Positions 44,417 to 53,484 of a stretch of DNA of 64,000 bases are shown here, piece after piece; within the stretch, counting starts at the first letter, position 1; every line of letters starts with the position of its first letter. Position numbers and translations under genes: made by a program. The DNA is from Bacillus sp. Bos-x628 (GTDB lineage: Bacteria > Bacillota > Bacilli > Bacillales > Bacillaceae), in the NCBI RefSeq assembly GCF_040500475.1, contig NZ_CP159358.1:2232001-2296000 (forward strand), written 5' to 3'. Below the pieces are notes generated by a model. That model saw nothing but the letters and a program-made list of their open reading frames with translations, was not told where the DNA came from and ran no database searches.

Positions 44417-46486
44417 TCTTTTTCTTTTTAATATAAAATATTCATAGGAATCAAGAATTATTTTTCCTGATATTCTTTTAGAAGTTAATGCATTTACATA
44501 GATGGTGTTTCTTTCTAATAAAACTATCTGTTCACATTCTGTGAAATTCATTATAAATACATAGTCCTGCGTGCCATCAGTTCGTTTTTGTACACTGACT
44601 CCTTCTGGAATTGCAGCAGATATGACGGGTTTTATTCCAACATCTGCAATGAGTTCTTCGTAAAACTCATCATAAAAAGCTTGCTCATTCTCCGAAGCCA
44701 TGTAATAGGCTTTTCCTTCTCCAAATGGATGGACGGTGAGTGCCGGCTGCCCTTCGTAGCAACCATTCTCGTAATGTCCTAAAACAGAAGCCGTTTCTGG
44801 ATGAATGGATTCGCAATATTGTCCGACGTTGTAGGTGCGTCCATGACCAGTGGTCATCATGACATGCTCATTTGGCATGAGGGTGTTGATTTCCTCCGCC
44901 CAGATGCCCAGTACATTGCGCAAAGGACCTGGGAAGCCGCCGAGGAAACAGAGGTCGTTCTCATCTGCTATGCCGCTCCAGTAAGTTGCAACAAAGACGC
45001 CGCCCGATTTGACAAAGGCCTCAATTTTCTCTGCCACTCCTGGTTTGATCATATATAGCATAGGCCCGATCAGCACGCGGTAGGAAGAGAAATCTGTTTC
45101 CATTCCTACGATGTCAACAGGGATCCCCTTTTTCCAGAAGCTACGATAGTGTGTTTGACAAGCTTCTACGTAACGTTTGTTTGTGTTGTTTAAGCCTTGA
45201 GCATCATCAATCGCCCAGTGGTTTTCCCAATCGTATATGATGGCGACCTCTGGTTGAACGGATGTACCCGCAATCGTCTGCAATTGCTCTAGTTGTTTTC
45301 CTAGACTGGCAACTTCTTGAAAAACGCGCGTATGCTCATGTCCTGAATGATCAACGACAGCTCCATGGAATTTCTCAGATGCACCTCGACCTTGTCTCCA
45401 CTGAAAATAGAGAACGGAATCAGAGCCGTGTGCGATTGCCTGTATGGCAGAAAGGTGTGCCATACCTTGGTGCTTCACCTTATTCACATCATGCCAGTTT
45501 ACAAGGCTTGGTGTACTTTCCATCATGAGAAACGGCTGACCGTTCTTTAATGAACGATAAAGGTCATGAACGAATGCTACGTTAGATGCTAATTCGGCTG
45601 TCGTTTCTTTGCCGCTATGCCATGCAGGATAGCTATCCCATGAAATCACATCTACTTCTTTCGCAAATTGATGATAATCTAGTCCGACGAACGGACGCAT
45701 ATGCGGGTAGTCACCCATAAAGTTTGTTGTCACTGGGATATTTGGCGTTAATTCTCGCAGCGGCTCAATCTCATTTTGATAAAAATTGATTGTTTGTGCA
45801 GTGACAAAACGCTTCCAATCTAAGTTCATTCCGTGAATCATGTGTTCACCATGCGGTGCAGGTGATTCAATTTGTGACCAATCACTAAATGTATGGCTCC
45901 AAAATCCTGTCCACCATGCCTGATTTAATGCCTCAAGGTCATGGTTGTATTTGTCCTTAAGGTACGTTCGAAATGCTTCCTGACAAAGGTCACAATGACA
46001 TTCGCCGCCATATTCATTAGAGATGTGCCACATGATGAGTGCTGGATGATCGTGATAGCGTTCGGCGAGCATGCGGTTGAGTGTATTTGTTTTTTCTCTA
46101 TAAACAGGTGAGGTGAAGCAATGATTATGCCGAAGCCCGTGTAGGTTGCGCTGGCGGTTCGCTTCAACGCGTAATACTTCGGGATATGTTTGCGAGAGCC
46201 AAGCAGGTCTTGCCCCGCTTGGCGTTGCGAGAATGGCGTGAGCCCCCTGCTCTGCTAAACGGTCCATGATGTCATCCAGCCATGCAAAATCATACTGACC
46301 TTCTTTCGGTTCTAGTTTACTCCATGCGAAAATATTGATGGAGAATGTTTGACAGTGTGCAAGCTTCATTAAACGAAAGTCTTCGTCAATGATCTCTGGC
46401 ATATGAAGCCATTGATCTGGATTATAATCGCCACCATGTAAAAAGCCTTTCACATTTGGGTGGACGAGTGGGTAACGCTTTCCCAT
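44405..46486 (-). CDS. ganA: Beta-galactosidase GanA, GH42
   Basis: 693 residues, full GH42 length. N-terminus has GFLHGGDYNPDQW. Acid/base Glu in WHISNEYGGECHCDLC (about 150-165), with the Cys cluster that binds zinc in this family; nucleophile Glu in LMMESTPSLVNW. A C-terminal beta-galactosidase domain follows a GATase-like middle domain (YWSGIADENDLCFLGG). It splits galacto-oligosaccharides from galactan inside the cell. Last gene of ganSPQBA. Confidence 0.95.
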   Translation of the reverse strand: MGKRYPLVHPNVKGFLHGGDYNPDQWLHMPEIIDEDFRLMKLAHCQTFSINIFAWSKLEPKEGQYDFAWLDDIMDRLAEQGAHAILATPSGARPAWLSQTYPEVLRVEANRQRNLHGLRHNHCFTSPVYREKTNTLNRMLAERYHDHPALIMWHISNEYGGECHCDLCQEAFRTYLKDKYNHDLEALNQAWWTGFWSHTFSDWSQIESPAPHGEHMIHGMNLDWKRFVTAQTINFYQNEIEPLRELTPNIPVTTNFMGDYPHMRPFVGLDYHQFAKEVDVISWDSYPAWHSGKETTAELASNVAFVHDLYRSLKNGQPFLMMESTPSLVNWHDVNKVKHQGMAHLSAIQAIAHGSDSVLYFQWRQGRGASEKFHGAVVDHSGHEHTRVFQEVASLGKQLEQLQTIAGTSVQPEVAIIYDWENHWAIDDAQGLNNTNKRYVEACQTHYRSFWKKGIPVDIVGMETDFSSYRVLIGPMLYMIKPGVAEKIEAFVKSGGVFVATYWSGIADENDLCFLGGFPGPLRNVLGIWAEEINTLMPNEHVMMTTGHGRTYNVGQYCESIHPETASVLGHYENGCYEGQPALTVHPFGEGKAYYMASENEQAFYDEFYEELIADVGIKPVISAAIPEGVSVQKRTDGTQDYVFIMNFTECEQIVLLERNTIYVNALTSKRISGKIILDSYEYFILKRKRECL

Positions 46487-46511
46487 TTTGTCACTTCCTA
46501 TCTTTTTCAGG

Positions 46512-47726
46512 TTACGGTGTCATTTGTTTGAATACATCAAGAGAAGGTAAGGCTTTTCCGTTGAAATCAAACATAGCCTGATTTTCCCAAGCATTACCGA
46601 CTGTACCGGTTGTTTGGATGTATGATAAACCGTATTGACTGGACCATGGTGCACCTTTTACAGGAATCCACAGCGGTTCCCAGTAAAAGAATCCCTTCCC
46701 GCGATTGTTTTTCACTTGAGAGATTTTTTCTGATACATCTCGTATATAAGATGCCTGACCTTGAGGCGAGGCAGGATAGCCGACTGTATTCACTGAATTT
46801 TGATTAAACGAGTTCTCTAGATTGTCACCATTTGCTGTAGTAAATCCATAGGCTGTTTCTACAACAATGACGTCTTTGTTGTAGCGGGCACTAATATCAT
46901 TCATATTGGAGGAAAGTTCACTGAATCCGCCGTCCCAATAAGGATAATAAGATAAGCCAATTGTATCGAAGGAGACGCCTCGTTTTGTGATTTCATCAAA
47001 CCACCAGCGGAAAGCACCGTTGTCTCCCCCGTGAGCAAGATGCAGCATCACTTTGATGTTCGAATCGACCGATCGAACAGCATTTGTGCCAGCTTTCAGT
47101 AAGGCAGCGAGACGATCAAATTCACCTCCACCTTCACCCCAGCTTTTACCGTTTGGCCAAAGCATGCCTGAGTTTAATTCATTTCCGACCTGTACCATGT
47201 TTGGGAGAGCGTTTTGTGCTTTCAGCGTTTTCAATACGTCACTTGTGTAAGTACCGACTGCTTTTTCTAAATCGCTTTGTGACAGGGAAGCCCAAGCTTT
47301 TGGTTTGAACTGCTTACCAGGGTCGGTCCAGAAGTCACTATAATGAAAATCAAGCAGCACTTTCATGTTAAGTGCCTTTGCTCGTTTCGATAAAGCAATG
47401 GCTGTGTTTAAATCGTTTGTTCCGCCATTATAGGCACGCCCCTGGTTGTCATATGGATTGTTCCAAAGCCTGATACGCACGTAGTTGCCCCCTTTATCCT
47501 TTATGAGTTTGAGTGGATCAATCTGCTTCCCGTTCTGATCATAGTAACGGCCGCCACTTTTCTCGACTTCAGCGAGCATAGAGATATCTGCCCCTTTGAT
47601 GAAGTCGCTTTGTAGTCCATTAATGGGTCTAACAGAAATCGTATCTGCTGCTTTTGCTTTAGGTAGAACACCTAACCCCATAAAAAAGAAAACAACAACA
47701 CTGACGAGTACCCATTTCTTCATCAA
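46512..47726 (-). CDS. ganB: Secreted endo-beta-1,4-galactanase GanB, GH53
   Basis: 404 residues with a signal peptide (about 1-26: MMKKWVLVSVVVFFFMGLGVL, cleavage after AKA). GH53 motifs: GADISML, LLDFHYSDFWTDPGKQ, acid/base Glu in MVQVGNELNSGMLWP (about 183), nucleophile Glu in VVETAYGF (about 292). It cuts the galactan side chains of pectin outside the cell and feeds the ganSPQ importer. The gene lies 8 bases behind ganQ with AAGGAGAG. Here the order is B before A. Confidence 0.95.
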   Translation of the reverse strand: MMKKWVLVSVVVFFFMGLGVLPKAKAADTISVRPINGLQSDFIKGADISMLAEVEKSGGRYYDQNGKQIDPLKLIKDKGGNYVRIRLWNNPYDNQGRAYNGGTNDLNTAIALSKRAKALNMKVLLDFHYSDFWTDPGKQFKPKAWASLSQSDLEKAVGTYTSDVLKTLKAQNALPNMVQVGNELNSGMLWPNGKSWGEGGGEFDRLAALLKAGTNAVRSVDSNIKVMLHLAHGGDNGAFRWWFDEITKRGVSFDTIGLSYYPYWDGGFSELSSNMNDISARYNKDVIVVETAYGFTTANGDNLENSFNQNSVNTVGYPASPQGQASYIRDVSEKISQVKNNRGKGFFYWEPLWIPVKGAPWSSQYGLSYIQTTGTVGNAWENQAMFDFNGKALPSLDVFKQMTP

Positions 47727-47734
47727 ATCTCTCC

Positions 47735-48577
47735 TTATCCTTTTGTACCGCCTTGCGTGAGGCCGGATACAAATTGTTTTTGTAAAACAAGAAATAATAA
47801 AGCGACTGGAATGGCAATGAGTAAAGCCCCGGCTGCAAAGGTCGTGTAGCTGGCACCCATTTTGTCTGAGACGAGATTATACAGACCAATTGGGAGAGTA
47901 TACATTTCGGGTGAGCGAACAATGACACTTGAGATGATGAAATCACCCAGTGGTCCAGTAAATGAGTTGATGGCGACAACAGCTAAAATTGGTTTGGCAA
48001 GCGGCATAATAATTTGGATAAAAATCCGAAAGTGTCCTGCACCATCCATTCTTGCTGATTCATCTAAATCTTTTGGAATTGCATCAAGATAGCCTTTCAT
48101 TAAATACGTATTCATGGGGATTTGTCCACCTGCATAAATTAAAATGAGCGCAAGGTGACTGTTAATGAGCCCAAGCATTTGGGCAAGAACAAAAATCGCA
48201 ATTAGCGCTGAAAATTGAGGAATCATTTGCAGCAGCAAAAAGAGCATCAGCCCATTTTTCCGTCCTTTGAAACGAAATCTGGAAAAGGCATAGCCTGTAA
48301 AGCTGACAAGAATCAGTGTTAAAATCATTGTGGCAATGCTGATCTTCATTGAGTTCAAGTACCATTTTGCATAAAGTGCCCCTTGACCAAAGAACAGTTC
48401 GGTGAAGTGACTGAATGTTGGATTTTTAGGAAACATGCTTGTGCTCATGAGGCTGTTCCCAGGATTAAACGATGCGCCGATTGTCCAAAGAAGTGGATAC
48501 ATCACACAGACGGTGACGATCAAAAGGATAAAATAAGTGATACTCAGGCGAACGAGCTTCTTTTGTTTTGACCCCAT
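47735..48577 (-). CDS. ganQ: Galacto-oligosaccharide ABC importer permease GanQ
   Basis: 280 residues, six membrane helices. MalG-type inner-membrane component with EAA motif MKGYLDAIPKDLDESARMDGAG (about 155-176). Partner of GanP; the ATPase is not encoded here and is probably MsmX, the shared sugar-ABC ATPase in Bacillus (known for B. subtilis GanSPQ, inferred here). One base separates it from ganP. Confidence 0.93.
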   Translation of the reverse strand: MGSKQKKLVRLSITYFILLIVTVCVMYPLLWTIGASFNPGNSLMSTSMFPKNPTFSHFTELFFGQGALYAKWYLNSMKISIATMILTLILVSFTGYAFSRFRFKGRKNGLMLFLLLQMIPQFSALIAIFVLAQMLGLINSHLALILIYAGGQIPMNTYLMKGYLDAIPKDLDESARMDGAGHFRIFIQIIMPLAKPILAVVAINSFTGPLGDFIISSVIVRSPEMYTLPIGLYNLVSDKMGASYTTFAAGALLIAIPVALLFLVLQKQFVSGLTQGGTKG

Positions 48578-48578
48578 A

Positions 48579-49895
48579 TCACATCATGTCCTCCTCTTTG
48601 AATGAATTGGTTCTTTTGAACTGCCAGAGTGCAATGGCAATGACGAATATAGATAGTAAAATCGTGACGGCGGCAGCAAGCGCATATTGAGAGGACTGCA
48701 TAGTCAGTTTGTAAATCCAAGAAACCAATATGTCTGTTCCCCCGGCTGTCGAACCTGCAATAGGCGGTCCTCCGCCATTAAATAAGTAAATGATATTAAA
48801 GTTGTTAAAGTTAAAGGTATACTGCGTAATCAAAATAGGTGCAATTGAATAGAGTACAAGCGGTAAAGTGATCGAGCGGAACTTCTGAATAAAGGTTGCT
48901 CCGTCAATAGTCGCAGCTTCATATAAATCTTCTGGTATTGCTTGCAAAACACCGGTTGTCATAATAAAAACAAACGGGAAACCAAGCCAAGTCTGCATTG
49001 CAATTAATGCAATTTTGCTCCAAAAGGGATCTGTCAGCCATGGCTTAGGATCAATGCCAATCGACGCAAAGAGTGTATGATTGATCGCTCCAAATGTATC
49101 ATTGAACAGCCCTGCAAAAACCAAAATGGTCACAAAGCCTGGAACAGCCCAAGGCAGAATCAAAATCGTTCTAAAAAATCGCTTTCCTTTTAAATCCTTC
49201 TGATTCAGCAACACGGCAAGAAAGATGCCGACTGCACATTGAAGCGTCGAAGCCGCCAATGTCCACACGACTGTCCATCCGAGTACATCAATAAAGGTGT
49301 TTCTCCAAATGTCGATCGAAAAGATATTTTGAAAGTTCTTTAAACCGACCCAATCAATGAGATTGGCAGGAGGTGAGTGGTATAAATCGTAGTTCGTAAA
49401 TGCAAGCGCAAAGCTAAACATAATAGGAAAGACAACAGAAAACAGAAGTAAAAAGAAAGCAGGAGAGCTCATTAAATAAGGGAAGCCTTGGTCGATGAGC
49501 AGATGGTATTGTGCACGTATAGAATGAAGCGGAATTCCTTGATCACGCTTTTTCCCATTCAAAAACGCATCACGAATCATGAGTGCGTAAAAGCCGATAC
49601 CAAATCCAACTGTTAAAAGAGCAATAATTCCTTTTGCTAAAAGGAAAACAGAGTTGTCACGAGGCAGCATTGTACCGAGTGTGAATAGTCCCCAGAAGCC
49701 AATATTGAATAAATCATAAAACACAACGAGAAAAGAGATACCGAATAGGAAAAAGAGTGCCCCTTTGCCATACTGTTTGTTGTATATTTGCCCCATTCCG
49801 GGTATAAAGGAGAATAATAGCGCCTTTTTCCGATGTGTTGTTGATTCAACTGTATGTGCGCGGTCTAGTTCAAGGTTACCCGTCACGTCTAACAC
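48579..49895 (-). CDS. ganP: Galacto-oligosaccharide ABC importer permease GanP
   Basis: 438 residues. MalF-type permease: about eight helices, with two hydrophobic helices near residues 40-85 and an insertion before the core domain. EAA motif LQAIPEDLYEAATIDGAT at about 330-347. Length is usual for GanP (about 420). Its stop is one base from the start of ganQ. Confidence 0.93.
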   Translation of the reverse strand: MLDVTGNLELDRAHTVESTTHRKKALLFSFIPGMGQIYNKQYGKGALFFLFGISFLVVFYDLFNIGFWGLFTLGTMLPRDNSVFLLAKGIIALLTVGFGIGFYALMIRDAFLNGKKRDQGIPLHSIRAQYHLLIDQGFPYLMSSPAFFLLLFSVVFPIMFSFALAFTNYDLYHSPPANLIDWVGLKNFQNIFSIDIWRNTFIDVLGWTVVWTLAASTLQCAVGIFLAVLLNQKDLKGKRFFRTILILPWAVPGFVTILVFAGLFNDTFGAINHTLFASIGIDPKPWLTDPFWSKIALIAMQTWLGFPFVFIMTTGVLQAIPEDLYEAATIDGATFIQKFRSITLPLVLYSIAPILITQYTFNFNNFNIIYLFNGGGPPIAGSTAGGTDILVSWIYKLTMQSSQYALAAAVTILLSIFVIAIALWQFKRTNSFKEEDMM

Positions 49896-49961
49896 CTACT
49901 TCATGTTTAAATTATGATGAAACACGGGCAGCTCTTTGTACGCAAGACTGCCCTTGAAATG

Positions 49962-51227
49962 TTATTTGGAATGATTTGCTTTGATTTGAGAATCAATTTG
50001 TTTCACCGCATCATCAAATGCTTTTTTCACATCAGTTTGGCCGGTGGCAATTAGTCCTAATGCACTGTCAATAGGCTTCCATACTTCTGCCATTTCTGGA
50101 TTGTTCGGTGTCAGCGAGGCATATTTTGTTTGTTTTGATACGGCATCAGCATTCGCGTTTTCTGTAATGATTGGATCTTTCATCAATTTTTTCACTGGTG
50201 GAATTTCCTCGGTGACTTCAAAGCGTTTTTTCGAATTCTTTTCGTTTGTGACAAATTCAATAAACTTCTCAGCGAGTTTTTTATTTTTAGAGTAAGAGGA
50301 GACGTTATAGCTCTTGACTCCTAAGAATGAGCTCATATGCTTTCCGTTAGGGAGTGTAGGTAGTTCAGATACACCGTAGTCAATGCCAGCCTCTTGATAT
50401 GGACCGAATGACCATGGACCAGAAATGACTGCAGCGGCTTTTTTCTCTGTGAATAAGGAGTTAAGGACATTGATTCCTTGTTCACCAATAATGCCTTTCG
50501 GGAAAAGCCCTTCGCTAAAAAATTTCTGAATGTATTGCCCGCCTTTAATAGCGCCTTCATGATTAAGACCGATATCGTTCACATCATAGGAGCCATCACG
50601 CTTCTGTTTGAAAATATAGCCGCCTGAGCCCCCTAACACACTTTGTGCGTAGTAAATTTCATCCCATTTGGCAACAAAGCCGTAATTCCCATCTTTTGTT
50701 AGCTTCTTAGAAAGGTCATACCAGCCATCGAGTGTGGTCGGTGCTTCTTTCACAAGGTCTTTATTGTAGAAAAGCACTGTTGTTTCGACAGATTTCGGTA
50801 AACCGTATAGTTTGCCATTCACCGTTTGTGATTGAATGGCTTCATCTGTAAAGGTATCGAGCACTTTTTGATCAGGTTTTATTTCCTGCAATAATCCCTC
50901 TGTTACGGCTGATCCAATTTGATCATGAGGCATGGTGATCACATCTGGACCTGTCCCTGCGGCACCATCAAGACGAAGTGCTTCAATTTGATCGGCATAC
51001 GCTTTTTCGACCACTTTGATTGTCACGTTGTTTTGTTTTTCGAATTCTTTTACAGCGTCTTTTATCCCGTCAGACTTTTTGACATCCTCCCAAACCAGCA
51101 ATGTCTTTGTACCTGTAGATGCTGGCTGTGTACTGCTTGTATTGTCATCTCCTGGTCCGCATGCTGAAAGCAGAAGAACAGCAGTACCAACGACTGCTGA
51201 TAATTTCGCCCATTGTCCCTTTTTCAT
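49962..51227 (-). CDS. ganS: Galacto-oligosaccharide-binding lipoprotein GanS
   Basis: 421 residues. A lipoprotein signal peptide ends in LLLSACGPGDDN, with lipobox Cys about 23. It is the solute-binding protein of a MalE-like (cluster B) ABC importer: ALRLDGAAGTGPDVITMPHDQIG, then YGLPKSVETTVLFYNKDLV. It captures galactan fragments released by GanB and passes them to GanPQ. First gene of ganSPQBA, behind an AGAGGGGAT ribosome site, downstream of a CRE-like site and GanR-type boxes. Confidence 0.93.
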   Translation of the reverse strand: MKKGQWAKLSAVVGTAVLLLSACGPGDDNTSSTQPASTGTKTLLVWEDVKKSDGIKDAVKEFEKQNNVTIKVVEKAYADQIEALRLDGAAGTGPDVITMPHDQIGSAVTEGLLQEIKPDQKVLDTFTDEAIQSQTVNGKLYGLPKSVETTVLFYNKDLVKEAPTTLDGWYDLSKKLTKDGNYGFVAKWDEIYYAQSVLGGSGGYIFKQKRDGSYDVNDIGLNHEGAIKGGQYIQKFFSEGLFPKGIIGEQGINVLNSLFTEKKAAAVISGPWSFGPYQEAGIDYGVSELPTLPNGKHMSSFLGVKSYNVSSYSKNKKLAEKFIEFVTNEKNSKKRFEVTEEIPPVKKLMKDPIITENANADAVSKQTKYASLTPNNPEMAEVWKPIDSALGLIATGQTDVKKAFDDAVKQIDSQIKANHSK

Positions 51228-51262
51228 AGGTAATCCCCTCTCGTTCTTTTTTCACAGATAAT

Positions 51263-51278
51263 AAGAAAACGCTTTCTT
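51263..51278. promoter_or_regulatory. Catabolite-response-element-like site
   Basis: AAGAAAACGCTTTCTT, a palindrome with central CG; its reverse strand AAGAAAGCGTTTTCTT fits the CcpA cre consensus (TGNAANCGNNNNCA) apart from the end bases. It is 36 bases upstream of the ganS start, so it could repress galactan use when glucose is present. Confidence 0.65.
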
Positions 51279-51307
51279 AATGTGAGAATAACAACTTAAG
51301 TAAAAAA

Positions 51308-51350
51308 AGTAAACATATTTTATTAAATTTATTAAGTAAATTTTTTTACT
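51308..51350. promoter_or_regulatory. GanR-type operator pair upstream of ganS
   Basis: AGTAAATTTTTTTACT (51335-51350) is a perfect AGTAAA-N4-TTTACT inverted repeat; AGTAAACATATTTTAT (from 51308) is a weaker copy. The same word occurs in front of ganR (52449). Shared motifs at regulator and operon suggest GanR binding. Confidence 0.62.
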
Positions 51351-51363
51351 CATATATAGAGAA

Positions 51364-51392
51364 AAGAAGCCCCCCATGTGGCTGGGCTTCTT
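51364..51392 (-). terminator. Terminator after ganR
   Basis: AAGAAGCCC (51364-51372) pairs with GGGCTTCTT (51384-51392); TTTTC follows on the minus strand. Confidence 0.85.
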
Positions 51393-51397
51393 ACTGT

Positions 51398-52393
51398 TTA
51401 TATCGTGCTTTTTCGAAATACAGGTTCTGAGGCAATAAGCACTGTTTTCGTTAATGTTCTCCCGTCAACAAGCCTTTCTAAAAGTAAGTCGACCGCTGTT
51501 TCACAAAGCAAAGATGTATGGATATGATAGGTTGTGAGCGGTGGTGAGACATATTGAGATACATGAATATCATTGATGCTAAAAACACTGACTCGATTCG
51601 GCAAAGAAAAGCCGCGCTCATTCAAAGCCTGTAGGCAACCAATGGCAAGGGGATCACTGGCCACACAAAAAGCGGTCGGCAGGTCATCACCGAGCTCGTT
51701 TATCGCCTTCATCATGAGCGAGTATCCTTCATCTACAGAGAAGTGATGACCAATGTATATCAATCGTTCATCTAATAAACCTTGTGCCGTCATATATTGG
51801 CGGAAGGTTATTTCGCGAATATCTGGAATATGCAAATTTGTATTGAGATCAAGATCTGTCCCGCCAATGAATCCGATCGAGTTGTGCTGTTTTTCGATAA
51901 AGGAATCAATAATCTTTTCAACAATTCGTTTTAGATTTGGCTTCACCGAATCAAAGCGGTCTTCGTCTGGCGACGTATCAATAAAGACGATGTGCTTTGT
52001 GATCGCATATAAGTGATCAAGATCTGATTTGCTAAATCGGCCAATGGCAATGATTCCTTCAGTAGAAGGATCAATCGCGTGAAGACCGTCAGATGGATTG
52101 TAAGCGGCAACATTTAAACTCCGCGTTTTGGTAAGCTCTTCAATGCCAAGACGGATTGATTTGAAATAAATATCTTCAAGCTCTTCCTTTTCAGTCATCC
52201 AATAGAGAAAGGCGATTTTTTTTAATGAATGTTTGAATGTCTTTTTTTGATAAGACAAAGCTTCGGCGGCTGCGTATACTTTCTCACGTGTTTGATCCGT
52301 GACAGATAAATTCGGGTCTTGGTTAAGCACACGAGAAACAGTAGCAATTGATAATCCAGCTTTTTTGGCAATGTCCTTTATTTTTGCTGCCAA
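51398..52393 (-). CDS. ganR: GanR, LacI-family repressor of the gan operon
   Basis: 331 residues. Helix-turn-helix IKDIAKKAGLSIATVSRVLNQDPNLSVTDQTR (about 5-36) and a periplasmic-binding-like effector domain with ASDPLAIGCLQALNERGFSLP and VSVFSIND. The operator motif AGTAAA-N4-TTT(A/T)(C/T)T occurs upstream of both ganR and ganS. In B. subtilis GanR represses ganSPQAB and is released by galactobiose. The gene is co-directional with the operon but has its own terminator. Confidence 0.88.
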   Translation of the reverse strand: MAAKIKDIAKKAGLSIATVSRVLNQDPNLSVTDQTREKVYAAAEALSYQKKTFKHSLKKIAFLYWMTEKEELEDIYFKSIRLGIEELTKTRSLNVAAYNPSDGLHAIDPSTEGIIAIGRFSKSDLDHLYAITKHIVFIDTSPDEDRFDSVKPNLKRIVEKIIDSFIEKQHNSIGFIGGTDLDLNTNLHIPDIREITFRQYMTAQGLLDERLIYIGHHFSVDEGYSLMMKAINELGDDLPTAFCVASDPLAIGCLQALNERGFSLPNRVSVFSINDIHVSQYVSPPLTTYHIHTSLLCETAVDLLLERLVDGRTLTKTVLIASEPVFRKSTI

Positions 52394-52448
52394 TTCAGCA
52401 CCTCCTATAGAACATATCTCCTTTCAGTATAGAGTTTTTAAAAAAATG

Positions 52449-52464
52449 AGTAAATATTTTTATT
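52449..52464. promoter_or_regulatory. GanR-type operator upstream of ganR
   Basis: AGTAAATATTTTTATT differs from the ganS operator at a few positions; it lies 56 bases before the ganR start and suggests autoregulation. Confidence 0.5.
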
Positions 52465-52565
52465 AAAATGTTTCATTTTTCCCTATTCTTTACGAGTTGA
52501 CAAGTAATTAGTAAGATATATGTTATGAAGGTTATGGATTAAGATTTCTGATAGGAGAGGGACAG

Positions 52566-53465
52566 ATGTATTACGATGCATTGAAGACATTCGTGACGGT
52601 TGTGGAGGAGAAAAACTTTACAAAAGCTGCCCAAAGGTTGCGAATTTCTCAACCTAGTGTCAGTCTTCATATTAAGAACTTGGAGCAGGAATTTCAGACG
52701 GTTCTGCTCAATCGTTCGCCGAAGCAATTAACAGTCACACCTACTGGGGATATGTTGTATCACAGGTCAAAGCAAATCATTCGTTTATATGAACAGGCGA
52801 AGCAGGATATTTATGAGCATCATCATGTGGTGAGAGGAAAATTGACAATTGGGGCAAGTTTCACTATCGGGGAGTATGTGCTGCCGCATATATTGGCAGA
52901 ATTTCATCAACTGTATCCTCATGTAGATATTGAGGTAGTTATTGATAATACAGAGGCGATTGCAAGACATGTCCGCTTGTTCCATGTAGATATTGGTCTA
53001 ATTGAAGGTCAAACGAATGACAAAGAGTTGTCCGTTGAAACCTTTTTAGAGGATGAACTATACATTGTTGCACCATTGAATCACCCATTTGCAAAGAAAA
53101 AGGATGTCACGATTGATCAATTGCAAAATGAAACTTGGATCACGAGAGAAGAGGGTTCAGGTACGGGTGAATACTTGCAGCATGTGCTGAAATCAAATGG
53201 ACTCAAGGCGAGAACCTTTGTTACCTTTAGCAGTAACCAAGCCATTAAAGAGGCCGTCATCCATGGGATGGGTTTATCGATTTTATCAAAATATGTGTTG
53301 CAAAGAGGAAGTATTGGCGGCGAACTAGCTGTCATTTCAGTCAGAGGAATGGACTTTAAACGAAAATTTTCTTATATCGAATCACCGATGACAGGCGGGA
53401 ATAAGAACAAGGAATTATTAGTTGAATTGCTCAAAAAAGAGAGAAAAGACGCTTCTCCAAGCTAG
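52566..53465 (+). CDS. LysR-family regulator (CysL-like)
   Basis: 299 residues, ATG behind AGGAGAGGG. Helix-turn-helix FVTVVEEKNFTKAAQRLRIS, then SQPSVSLHIKNLEQEF (about 9-44), followed by a type-2 periplasmic-binding effector domain from RGKLTIGASFTIGEYVLPHI. The protein resembles B. subtilis CysL (YwfK), the activator of cysJI, but a target is not obvious here: neighbours encode a large membrane protein on the other strand. The effector-domain motif VDIGLIEG is intact. Confidence 0.85.
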   Translation: MYYDALKTFVTVVEEKNFTKAAQRLRISQPSVSLHIKNLEQEFQTVLLNRSPKQLTVTPTGDMLYHRSKQIIRLYEQAKQDIYEHHHVVRGKLTIGASFTIGEYVLPHILAEFHQLYPHVDIEVVIDNTEAIARHVRLFHVDIGLIEGQTNDKELSVETFLEDELYIVAPLNHPFAKKKDVTIDQLQNETWITREEGSGTGEYLQHVLKSNGLKARTFVTFSSNQAIKEAVIHGMGLSILSKYVLQRGSIGGELAVISVRGMDFKRKFSYIESPMTGGNKNKELLVELLKKERKDASPS

Positions 53466-53484
53466 GAGAAACGTCTTTTTTTTA
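53444..53484. terminator. Bidirectional terminator between converging genes
   Basis: AAAAGACG (53444-53451) with CGTCTTTT (53472-53479), plus an inner stem TTCTCC/GGAGAA; T-rich on the plus strand. It separates the LysR gene from the converging membrane-protein gene. Confidence 0.85.
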
